Assembly (NCBI GenBank): GCA_023436485.1
Contig: JAEZIU010000142.1
Span: 18,772 to 82,771 of the forward strand
Direction of reading: 5' to 3'
DNA length: 64,000 nt
Source: Bacillota bacterium
GTDB taxonomy: Bacteria; Bacillota; Clostridia; Acetivibrionales; DSM-1351
Part shown: in pieces, positions 47,914 to 58,000 of the stretch
Layout of the letters: each line of letters opens with the position of its first letter
How positions within the stretch are numbered: the stretch's first letter is position 1
The notes under the pieces: generated by a model
What the model saw: only the letters and a program-made list of their open reading frames with translations
Database searches by the model: none
Told to the model about the DNA's origin: nothing
Made by a program: the position numbers and the translations under genes

Positions 47914-50900
47914 ATGGATAAATACACGGTGAATATAATGATGTCCAGCGAAAAGTATAAGACCGAAAGGATATACTGGATGGACAAACTGCAAGGGGAG
48001 TACGTGCCGACAGGGTTTCCGACAGATAACGGCTATAATATAAATAATACGACCCAAACCTCGCACTTTGGGAAAGAGCTATCAGGTGAAGTGTTTGAGA
48101 GGATTATGCAAATTTCAAACAAGTCTGAGCTGGGTATCTATATTATTTTGGTTACTGCTATCAAAAGTCTCCTGTATATATACAACAGGTATGAAGACAT
48201 TATCGTCGGCATGCCTGTAATTAGAACTGCTGAAAAGAATGAGATTAACAGCTTGCTGCCACTAAGAACCATTGTTAAATCAGATGCATCTTTTAAAGAT
48301 TTATTAAACGATATCAAATCCACAGTACTTGAGGCAGATGCCCATAAAAATTTCCCTATGGACGGGGTTGCAGAGCTTTTGGGTATTCAGACAAACGAAG
48401 GCATGCTCCCCGATTTCAGAACAGTTGTATTATCTGAAGGAATTCATGATACTACGGATATTGAGGCTTGCGGGGCGGAAATGGTCATATCCCTTAAAAT
48501 AAACGAGAGCAGTATCGGAGTGAGTGCAGAGTATAAGAACTCTTTATTTGAAGAGGAGACTGTATCCCGGATTTTTGAACATATATTTAACCTGTTGGGG
48601 AAAACAGTAAAATCCCCTGAAACGAAGCTTTCTGAAATAGATTTCATGTCTGATGAAGAAAAGAATAAGATATTATTTGATTTTAATAATACAGCTGCTG
48701 ACTATTGCAGGGAAAAAACCGTGCATAAGTTGTTTGAAGAGCAGGTTGACAGGACACCTGATAATATTGCTGTACAATTTAATAATAATACAGTTACTTA
48801 TAAGGAGTTGGATGACAAAGCAAATACATATGCGAATTATCTGCTCAAATACCATAACCTGAAAGCTGATTCCCTGGTTGGGGTCATGCTCGATAAATCG
48901 GATGAAATGATTGCTGTCACGTTAGGTATCCTAAAGGCCGGGGGAGCATATGTGCCTATAGACCCCGGGTATCCTGAAGAGCGTATCAGGACTATTATTG
49001 ATGATTCCGGGATCAATATAGTTGTATCCTGCAAGGAACATATAAAAACTCTTAATAAACTGCAATGGGAGTGTAACAGCCTTCAAACATTTTTGTGCGT
49101 GGACTCCTCAGACGTTCTGAACGAAGAAGAAAGCGAAAAAAGTGAACTGATGGGAGAGGATGTATGGAAATACGTAGGCTCGAATGCGAAGGATGATATT
49201 GAGGGGGGCGCATGGGTAAGCAGCTATACCGGCGAAAACCTTTCAGAACGAGATATGGGAGAGTACTCGGATAATGTAGTTGAAAAGCTCAGACCCTACC
49301 TCGGGGAAAAGGTGAGGGTTTTAGAAATCGGATGTGCTTCGGGACTTAGCATGTACAAAATAGCACCCCATGTGGGACTTTATTACGGAACAGATTTATC
49401 TGAGGTCATTATCGAGAGAAACAGGCAAAGAATTAAGGACGAGAATATCCGGAATATAAAGCTATCGTGTCTCCCTGCACATGGCATAGATCAGATTGAT
49501 GAAAAGGGGTTTGACATAATTATATTGAACAGTGTTGTTCAATGTTTCCACGGACACAATTATTTAAGGCAGGTTATTGCAAAGTGTATTCATTTATTGA
49601 ATGAAAAAGGTATAGTTTTTGTGGGCGACGTTATGGATCAGGAATTAAAATCCGATTTAATTGAGTCCTTAACAACTTTTAAGCAAAATAATAGTGATAA
49701 AAATTATAGGACAAAGACAGACTGGTCAGTGGAATTGTTTTTGTCAAAGGGCTTCTTTGAAGACCTGAGGGTCGATTTTGAGGATATATGCAGCGTTAAC
49801 TTTTCTGAAAAAATACATACGATAGAAAATGAATTGACTCAATTCAGGTACGATACAATTTTGCACATTGACAAGTCTGTACCACGTAAGAGTTCTGAAA
49901 TAACGAAGCATAAGCTCCAACACGGACTTGAAGAGCTAAGAAAATGCGGCACCGGGCGTGTTCAATCTAAAGCAAAGGCGGACAGCCTTGCCTATGTCAT
50001 ATATACATCAGGAACTACGGGTAAGCCAAAGGGTGCCATGATAGAGCATAGAAACGTGGTAAGGCTTATGGTGAACAGCAAGATGCCATTCGATTTTAAT
50101 CATAAAGACGTGTGGACAATGTTTCATTCATACTGCTTTGACTTTTCTGTTTGGGAAATGTACGGTGCCTTGCTTTATGGTGGCAAGCTGATTGTTATTC
50201 CAAAAACAACTGCACAGGATACGGCTTCTTATCTTGAACTGCTAAAGCTCAATAAGGTGACTGTTTTAAACCAAACTCCTTCTGCATTTTACAGGTTGGT
50301 GGACGAAGAGCTTATATCCGATACGAAAGACCTTTGCCTGCGGTATGTCATATTCGGCGGTGAAGCGTTAAAACCCGGCAAACTGGCGGCTTGGTATGAT
50401 AAGTACGGTGAAACGAAGCTGGTCAACATGTATGGCATCACTGAGACAACGGTTCATGTAACCTATAAAGAAATCGGGCAGCAGGAAATTGAACGGAATG
50501 CAAGTAATATCGGAAAACCCATACCGACGCTCAGAACATATGTAATGAGTGAGACCATGAGGCTGCTGCCTTTCGGTGCAGCCGGAGAACTTTGTGTGGG
50601 TGGGGACGGCGTATGCAGAGGGTATTTGAACAGGGCGGAGCTGACAAAGGAAAAGTTTGTTGAAAACCCCTACAAGCCCGGTGAAAGATTGTACCGATCA
50701 GGTGACCTGGTAAAGCTTCTTCCCAACGGAGACATGCAGTATTTGGGAAGGATTGACCAGCAGGTGAAAATCAGAGGTCACAGGATTGAATTGAGAGAGG
50801 TTGAAAGTGCACTGCTGAGGCATGATGCGGTAAGCGATGCAATTGTCATCGACAAATTGGACGATGGTGGGGACAAGTATCTTTGTGCATATCTGGTTTC

Positions 50901-53900
50901 CAGTATACCGCTTACGGTGTCCGATCTCAGGGTATATCTCTCCCAAAAGCTGCCTGAGTATGCCATACCCTCATATTTTGTCCAGATAGAGGAAATCCCT
51001 ATGACCTCCAATGGCAAAGTCAACAAAAAGGCACTGCCGAACCCTCTGGACAGCATACAAACAGGAGTTGAGTACCTTGAAGCATCAAGTGAAACAGAGA
51101 AGAAATTAGTTGACATATGGAAGACAGTATTGAAGGTAAGTAAAGTAGGAATCATGGACAATTTCTTTGAATTAGGGGGACATTCTTTAAAAGCCACGAC
51201 GCTTATTGCTATGATTCATAAGGAATTTGATGTTGAAATTCCGCTTTCCGGCGTATTCCAAAACCAAACCGTCAAAGAGCTGGCGGCTTTGATAGAGAAA
51301 AGCAGAAAAAAACAGTTTGTGTCCATTGAAAAGACGGAGGAAAAGGAATATTACGGTTTGTCCTCCGCCCAGAAGAGAATATATGTTTTATGCCAGATGA
51401 ATCCCATGGGGCTAGGCTACAACATACCTGTAGCAATGAAGATTGATGGCGAGGTTGATAAGAAGCGTATAGAAGAATGCTTGAAATCAATAGTCCAAAG
51501 GCATGAAGTTTTCAGGACCGTTTTTGAAACAGTTGCTGGAGAGCCTGTGCAAAAAGTAAGCCTTACTGCTGACATATCGGTAGAGTATTTCCGCTGTGAT
51601 AAGGAAAAGGTATCTGAGGTGATTCAGGACTTTATAAAGCCTTTTGACTTAACGAAGGCTCCTTTGCTGAGGGTCGGTCTGATAGAATTGGGCAAAAGCA
51701 CAAACCTACTGATGTTTGATATGCATCACATTATTTCCGACGGCACTTCACTCGGAATACTTGTTCGTGAATTTGTCAGCTTGTATGAAGAAAAGGAAAT
51801 GCCGCCGTTAAAGATTCAGTACAAGGATTTTGCCGCATGGCAAAACAACCTTTTAGAAACAGAAGCCATAAAGAAGCAGGAAGAATATTGGATAAACAGG
51901 TTTTCGGGAGAAATACCTGTTCTGAATATGCCCACGGATTATGCCAGACCATCGGTTCAAAGCTTTGCAGGGGATACCGTGCTGTTTACCGCACCAAAAG
52001 ACTTGTCGTCTAAGCTGAATCAACTGGCGTCGTCATCTGAAGCCACTTTATACATGGTTCTGAATGCGGCATACAACATCCTTTTGTCAAAGTATACATG
52101 CCAGGAGGATATCATCGTAGGTTCTTCCATTGCAGGACGGCAACATGCAGACACGCAAAATATCGTGGGTATGTTCGTCAACGTGCTTGCCATGAGAAAT
52201 TACCCAAAGGCGGAATTGACATTCCGACAATTTCTTGAGGATGTCAAACAAGTATCATTAGAAGCATATGAAAACCAGGATTTCCAGTTCGAAGAACTGG
52301 TAGACCGTTTGAATCTTAGAAGGGACTTGAGCAGGAATCCTTTATTCGATACGGTATTCTCCATGCAGAATATGGATACCGGGAACATAGCTATTGAAGG
52401 TTTGAATTTTACCCCTTACGAATTTGAATACAAAGTATCCAAGTTTGACTTAACACTTTATGCGGCTGAAGAGCGCGGCAGTATAAGTTTTCGTATGGAA
52501 TACAGTACCGGGTTGTTTAAAAGAGAGACAATCGAAAGAATGGCCTCCCGGTTTGTACACATCCTCATGCAGCTTACAGAGAACCCGGACGTAAAGCTGT
52601 ATGACATTGAGCTTGCAACCGATAAAGAAAAGCAGCAGATACTCACTGAATTCAACAATACTCATATGCAGCTTCCGACCTGCAAGCCCATCCACGAATT
52701 ATTCGAGGAGCAGTGTGGGAAAACACCTGATAATACTGCCCTGGTTTTTGAAAATTACGACATGAGTTACCGAGAGTTAAATGAAAAATCGAATTGTGTT
52801 GCACGGGTTCTCAGAGAGAAAGGTGTTCAACTTGGAGACATTGCAGCGGTGATTGCCGACCCGTCTTTTGAGATGTTCATAGGTATTTTGGGCATATTGA
52901 AAGCCGGAGCTGCCTATCTGCCTATTGATCCTGATTATCCCGAAGACAGGATAAGGTATATGCTTAAGGACAGCAGGAGTAAACTTATGCTAGGTACCGG
53001 GAGTCTGATAGCTGCTTTTGAAGAGGATAGGGAATGCATTCGACTTGATGATGAGCAAATTTATACCGGGGACAGTTCCGGGTTCAATACAGATACCCGG
53101 CCTGAAGATTTGGCATATATCATTTATACATCAGGTTCAACAGGCAAGCCCAAAGGGGTCATGGTGGAGCACAAGGCATTGGTAAACCTGTGTTATTGGC
53201 ACATCGGCAGCTTTAGTATCACAAGTGCGGACCGCAGTACCAAATATGCCGGGTTTGGCTTTGATGCATCAGTGTGGGAGATATTCCCGTACCTTATATC
53301 GGGTGCGGCAATCCACATTATTTCTAAGGAAGTAAGAATGGATGTAAAAGAACTGAACAGCTACATGGAGAAAAATGAAATAACGGTTAGCTTTATTCCA
53401 ACCCATATATGTGAGCAGTTTGTGAAGCTGGATAACAAGTCTCTGAGAAAGCTTCTCACTGGTGGAGATTATCTGAAGTACCATGAAAAAAGGAACTATG
53501 ATTTGATCAATAACTATGGCCCAACAGAAAACACAGTTGTGACAACAAGTTGTCGCGTTAATGAAAACCATGAGAGAATCCCAATCGGTAAACCTATAAG
53601 TAACTGTCAGGTATACATATTGGATCGTCATAATAAGTTGCTGCCGTCAGATGTACAGGGTGAATTGTGCATATCGGGTGACGGACTGGCAAGAGGATAT
53701 TTGAACCTGCCTGAGCTGACAAAAGAGAAGTTTGTTCCAAACCCTTATGCACCGGGCAAGATAATGTACCGATCAGGAGATTTGGCGAGATGGCTGCCGG
53801 ATGGGAATATAGAATTCTTAGGCAGAATCGACCAGCAGGTAAAAATACGCGGTTTCAGAATAGAGCTGGGAGAAATAGAGTCCCAGTTATTGAAACATGA

Positions 53901-55011
53901 GCAGATTAAAGAAGCAGTGGTTATAACCAAAAAGGACAGAAGCGGCAATATGTACCTATGTGCCTATTTAGTAACAAATGAAGAGTTACAGGTGAACACA
54001 ATAAAAGAACACCTTTTGAAAGAACTGCCGGAGTATATGCTGCCTTCCTACTATATTAGATTGGAGAAATTGCCGCTCACACCAAATGGCAAGCTGGATC
54101 GAAATGCACTACCTGAGCCGGATGGCAGTATCAGTACGGGAGTTGCCTACGAAGCGCCGACAAACTCCATTGAGAAAAGTATTGCAGCTATATGGCAGGA
54201 CATCCTTTCTTTAGATCGGGCCGGTCTGGATGATAACTTTTTCGATTTAGGAGGACATTCTCTAAGCTTGATAAAGGTTCACAATGAGATTGATAAAATA
54301 TACCCCGGTATAACCAAAATCACCGATCTTTTTGCGAAGCCGACTATCAGGAAAATTGCCGAATTGATAGAAAACACCGTCAGTGCTGCTGTAAAAGGCA
54401 ATAAGATTATACCCATTGAATTAAGCCCTGACTATCTAAGTGGAGATTTACACAGAAGCATAAACGGTACATATAAATTAAAGCTGGATGAGGACAAGCT
54501 AGAGTTTATCAAGACTATTTCCGAGAATAGAAAGATAAGCAATATTGATGTATTAATGGCGGTTTATATTTATCTGTTGGCCGAAATAACACAACAGAAC
54601 GAAATAATGGTTCTGGATATGAGTAATACCGGTAATATGTTTACCCCTATAGCCATTAATAAAGATGAAATTGAAAGTATAAATGACCTCTTTGAGATTG
54701 TAAACAAAAAGCATCGGGAATTTGATGAAGGGGATATTCTTAATATTAACGATATCCGTCATAGAGTTAAGAAAATTTCTAAAACATCAATTATACCTGC
54801 CTTTGTTAGGAAAAATTTAGTTGCCCCCGGACTGGAACCTTCGGATTACTTTGATTTAATTTTAGAATTTGACGAGTATGCTGAACAGATCTATATAAAA
54901 ATTGAGTTTGGCAGCAGAATCAGTAGGGAAAAAGGCAACCAGCTCATCAATGGTTATGTAAAGCTTTTGAAACTTTTTATTGATGAATGTATCAAGGAGC
55001 AAGCGATATAG
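47914..55011 (+). CDS. NRPS: halfC-A(Thr)/MT-PCP-C-A(Leu)-PCP-halfC
   Basis: The 2365-residue protein starts with a half condensation domain (about 12-245). A3 is split. Core motif a2 (AGGAYVPIDPGYP) lies near 345, then a SAM methyltransferase (about 410-680, with VLEIGCASG near 469 and YYGTDLS), then motif a3 (YTSGTTGKPKG near 694). Its pocket reads D-F-W-N-I-G-M-V-H, Thr. PCP3 has Ser 1091. A full C domain follows (HHIISDG at 1271). A4 (a3 motif near 1738) reads D-A-W-F-L-G-N-V-V, a Leu code. PCP4 has Ser 2116. The last 205 residues are again half a C domain, this time at the C terminus before a protein that begins with a KS. AAGGAG lies 11 bases upstream of the ATG. Confidence 0.92.
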   Translation: MDKYTVNIMMSSEKYKTERIYWMDKLQGEYVPTGFPTDNGYNINNTTQTSHFGKELSGEVFERIMQISNKSELGIYIILVTAIKSLLYIYNRYEDIIVGMPVIRTAEKNEINSLLPLRTIVKSDASFKDLLNDIKSTVLEADAHKNFPMDGVAELLGIQTNEGMLPDFRTVVLSEGIHDTTDIEACGAEMVISLKINESSIGVSAEYKNSLFEEETVSRIFEHIFNLLGKTVKSPETKLSEIDFMSDEEKNKILFDFNNTAADYCREKTVHKLFEEQVDRTPDNIAVQFNNNTVTYKELDDKANTYANYLLKYHNLKADSLVGVMLDKSDEMIAVTLGILKAGGAYVPIDPGYPEERIRTIIDDSGINIVVSCKEHIKTLNKLQWECNSLQTFLCVDSSDVLNEEESEKSELMGEDVWKYVGSNAKDDIEGGAWVSSYTGENLSERDMGEYSDNVVEKLRPYLGEKVRVLEIGCASGLSMYKIAPHVGLYYGTDLSEVIIERNRQRIKDENIRNIKLSCLPAHGIDQIDEKGFDIIILNSVVQCFHGHNYLRQVIAKCIHLLNEKGIVFVGDVMDQELKSDLIESLTTFKQNNSDKNYRTKTDWSVELFLSKGFFEDLRVDFEDICSVNFSEKIHTIENELTQFRYDTILHIDKSVPRKSSEITKHKLQHGLEELRKCGTGRVQSKAKADSLAYVIYTSGTTGKPKGAMIEHRNVVRLMVNSKMPFDFNHKDVWTMFHSYCFDFSVWEMYGALLYGGKLIVIPKTTAQDTASYLELLKLNKVTVLNQTPSAFYRLVDEELISDTKDLCLRYVIFGGEALKPGKLAAWYDKYGETKLVNMYGITETTVHVTYKEIGQQEIERNASNIGKPIPTLRTYVMSETMRLLPFGAAGELCVGGDGVCRGYLNRAELTKEKFVENPYKPGERLYRSGDLVKLLPNGDMQYLGRIDQQVKIRGHRIELREVESALLRHDAVSDAIVIDKLDDGGDKYLCAYLVSSIPLTVSDLRVYLSQKLPEYAIPSYFVQIEEIPMTSNGKVNKKALPNPLDSIQTGVEYLEASSETEKKLVDIWKTVLKVSKVGIMDNFFELGGHSLKATTLIAMIHKEFDVEIPLSGVFQNQTVKELAALIEKSRKKQFVSIEKTEEKEYYGLSSAQKRIYVLCQMNPMGLGYNIPVAMKIDGEVDKKRIEECLKSIVQRHEVFRTVFETVAGEPVQKVSLTADISVEYFRCDKEKVSEVIQDFIKPFDLTKAPLLRVGLIELGKSTNLLMFDMHHIISDGTSLGILVREFVSLYEEKEMPPLKIQYKDFAAWQNNLLETEAIKKQEEYWINRFSGEIPVLNMPTDYARPSVQSFAGDTVLFTAPKDLSSKLNQLASSSEATLYMVLNAAYNILLSKYTCQEDIIVGSSIAGRQHADTQNIVGMFVNVLAMRNYPKAELTFRQFLEDVKQVSLEAYENQDFQFEELVDRLNLRRDLSRNPLFDTVFSMQNMDTGNIAIEGLNFTPYEFEYKVSKFDLTLYAAEERGSISFRMEYSTGLFKRETIERMASRFVHILMQLTENPDVKLYDIELATDKEKQQILTEFNNTHMQLPTCKPIHELFEEQCGKTPDNTALVFENYDMSYRELNEKSNCVARVLREKGVQLGDIAAVIADPSFEMFIGILGILKAGAAYLPIDPDYPEDRIRYMLKDSRSKLMLGTGSLIAAFEEDRECIRLDDEQIYTGDSSGFNTDTRPEDLAYIIYTSGSTGKPKGVMVEHKALVNLCYWHIGSFSITSADRSTKYAGFGFDASVWEIFPYLISGAAIHIISKEVRMDVKELNSYMEKNEITVSFIPTHICEQFVKLDNKSLRKLLTGGDYLKYHEKRNYDLINNYGPTENTVVTTSCRVNENHERIPIGKPISNCQVYILDRHNKLLPSDVQGELCISGDGLARGYLNLPELTKEKFVPNPYAPGKIMYRSGDLARWLPDGNIEFLGRIDQQVKIRGFRIELGEIESQLLKHEQIKEAVVITKKDRSGNMYLCAYLVTNEELQVNTIKEHLLKELPEYMLPSYYIRLEKLPLTPNGKLDRNALPEPDGSISTGVAYEAPTNSIEKSIAAIWQDILSLDRAGLDDNFFDLGGHSLSLIKVHNEIDKIYPGITKITDLFAKPTIRKIAELIENTVSAAVKGNKIIPIELSPDYLSGDLHRSINGTYKLKLDEDKLEFIKTISENRKISNIDVLMAVYIYLLAEITQQNEIMVLDMSNTGNMFTPIAINKDEIESINDLFEIVNKKHREFDEGDILNINDIRHRVKKISKTSIIPAFVRKNLVAPGLEPSDYFDLILEFDEYAEQIYIKIEFGSRISREKGNQLINGYVKLLKLFIDECIKEQAI

Positions 55012-55067
55012 AAAACGATATTGGTCGAACGGATACAAATACTATTTGTACAAGCGAGGTTATAAAA

Positions 55068-58000
55068 ATGTTGACAAAATTGGTAGACTTTGATATTAAT
55101 AAAGCTGATGAAAGAGTCACTGTTTCTTGCCGTGAGAACGACGATAAAAAGGATATTGCGATAATAGGGCTGGCAGCAAAGCTGCCTATGGCAGAAAATG
55201 TTGATGAATTTTGGGAGAATCTCCGGGATGGAATTGACTGTGTCAGAAATATTCCAGAAAGTAGAAGGAAGGACATAGAAAAGCTTATTAAGCATTATAA
55301 TGTGCGGGATTATGAATATGCAGACATGGCCTTTCTTGATCATATTGACAACTTCGACTATAGTTTTTTTGGCATTTCACCAAAAGAAGCAAGTCTTATG
55401 GACCCTAATCAGAGGATATTCCTTGAAACCGCATGGAAGTCTATCGAGGATGCAGGTTATTGTGGAGAAAAAATCAAGGGCAGCAGGACAGGTGTTTATG
55501 TTGGCTTTGGGGGAAACATGACCTATTATGATCTTGTTAAGAGATTTGATCCTTCAAATAGCGGCATGGCGTTTCCAGGAAACATACCTTCAATCCTGGC
55601 CAGCAGAGTATCATATTTATTAAATTTAAAAGGACCAAGTATGCTGGTAGACACAGCTTGCTCATCATCACTTGTTGCTTTGCATATTGCATGTAATGCC
55701 ATAAGGAACAAAGAATGCGATATGGCGATAGCAGGGGGAATCAGGTTGGCATTTTCGCCTTTAAAATCCGGCGATGGCGTTATCGGAACCGAATCTTCCG
55801 ATGGAAGGACAAAATCCTTTGACGAAAGTGCTGACGGATCAGGTGGGGGCGAAGGAGTTGCAGCTCTTTTACTAAAGCCGCTCGCACAAGCTTTGGAAGA
55901 CGGAGACAATATACATGCAGTAATAAAAGGAAGCTCAGTAAACCAGGACGGAACATCTGTGGGGATAACTGCCCCTAATCCTGAAGCACAGGAGGATGTA
56001 ATCGTAAGGGCATGGAAAGATTCTGGGATTAACCCTGAAACAATCACGTATGTGGAGGCTCACGGGTCAGGAACAAGGCTTGGTGATCCAATAGAAATAG
56101 AAGGCTTGCAGAGAGCTTTCGGGAGGTACACAAACAAGAAAAACTTTTGTGCTGTGGGTTCAGTTAAGACAAATATCGGACATTTGGGCCATGCTGCAGG
56201 AATGGCAGGTTTGCTTAAACTTGTCCTAGCCCTGAAAAATAAGGAATTGCCAGCATCTTTACACTTCAAAGAGCCAAATAGACAAATCAATTTTGAAGAT
56301 TCGCCTGTATATGTGAATCCCAAATTAGTGAAATGGGAAGCAGACGGGTTTCCTCTGAGATGTGGAGTAAGCTGTTTCGGGATTAGCGGTACGAATTGCC
56401 ACGTTGTTCTTGAGGAAGCTCCTGAAAAAAAGATAAAAGAAGCCCTTCAAGGTAAAAAGAACAACATATTGACCTTATCTGCCAAAAGTGAAAACTCTTT
56501 GTATGAGCTAGTCAGTCAGTATTATAAGTTCTTGGAAGCAAACAAGACTGTCAATATAGATGATGTTTGCTATACTGCGAATACCGGGAGGGAGCATCAC
56601 AATTTTAGATTGGCGATTCAGGTAAAGGATATTGATGATTTAACAAATAAACTTGCAATTCTGTTCAAGGAGAAAAGCTTAGAAGCTACGCGTAATGGAA
56701 TTTACTTCGGTAAGTTGGAAAAGTCTGTACTTGAAAAAATAGATGTTATAAATGATGAGGCATTACAAAAGACCAGACAATTTGTTAAAGGTGGAAAAAC
56801 TACACCTGATTTATTAAATGACATATGCAGCCTGTATGTAAAAGGTGCTGCAATTGTCTGGAGTGAGTTTTATAGTGGAGAAAGGCTGTATAGGGTCAGC
56901 CTGCCTACATATCCTTTTGAGCAGACAAGATGTTGGCTGGATGTACCGACTGTGGCCGATGAAACAGAAGTAAAGGACAAAGCTTTTAATAAATCAGAGA
57001 ATAAAATTAGTTACTCGGAACAAGAGCAGGCAACTACGGAAAATGTCCAGCTAAATGTAGTATTAAGCGGGAGAGATGACGGTAACTACTCTGAAATGGA
57101 GAAAATGGTTGCTAAAGCTATGTATGAAGTTCTTGGGGTTGATGAAATAAGCATTGACCGTAGCTTTTTTGACTATGGAGGACATTCTTTAAATGCAATA
57201 CTGTTTTTGTCAAAGATTCATAAAGAAACTGGTATTGAAATTTCTCTGACAGATATGTTTGATATCTCTACTGTTAAGGATATAGCAGAATACATTTTAG
57301 AAGCTAAAGAGAAACAATATCTGACAATAGCCAAAGCCAAAGAGAAAGAGTATTATCCATTATCACCTGCCCAGAGAAGGTTGTATATACTAAACCAGCT
57401 GGACAGTAAGGGACTGACATACAACATGCCGGGAGCCTTCGTATTGGAAGGAAGATTAGATAAAGACAAATTTGAGGATGCTTTCAGAAAATTGGTGGAA
57501 CGGCATGAGACACTGAGGACAACTTTCCAAACTGTAGACGGCGAGCCGGTACAGATAGTGCATAAAAGTGTGGAGTTCAAATTAGAGTACTACGAGCAGG
57601 AAGAAGAGGAAGTATCAGAAAAAGTAAAAGAATTGATACGCCCTTTCACATTAAATAAGGCTCCACTGCTTAGGGTAGGATTAATAAAAATAAAAGAAGA
57701 CAAATATATAATGGTTTATGACATGCATCATATAATATCAGATGGTATGTCAATGGCAATAATCGTAAAAGAGTTTATGAAGTTGTATCGAGGATACAAA
57801 TTACCTGCTCTTAAGCTACAGTACAAAGATTTTTCAGAATGGCAGAATAACTTGTTTGAAACAGATATAATTGCAAAACAGGAAGAACACTGGAAAGATG
57901 TATTTAAAGGAGACATACCTTTACTTGCAATGCCGCTGGACCACAAAAGGCCTGATATATTAACCTTTACGGGAGGTAAAGTCAAATTCACCATTCATGA

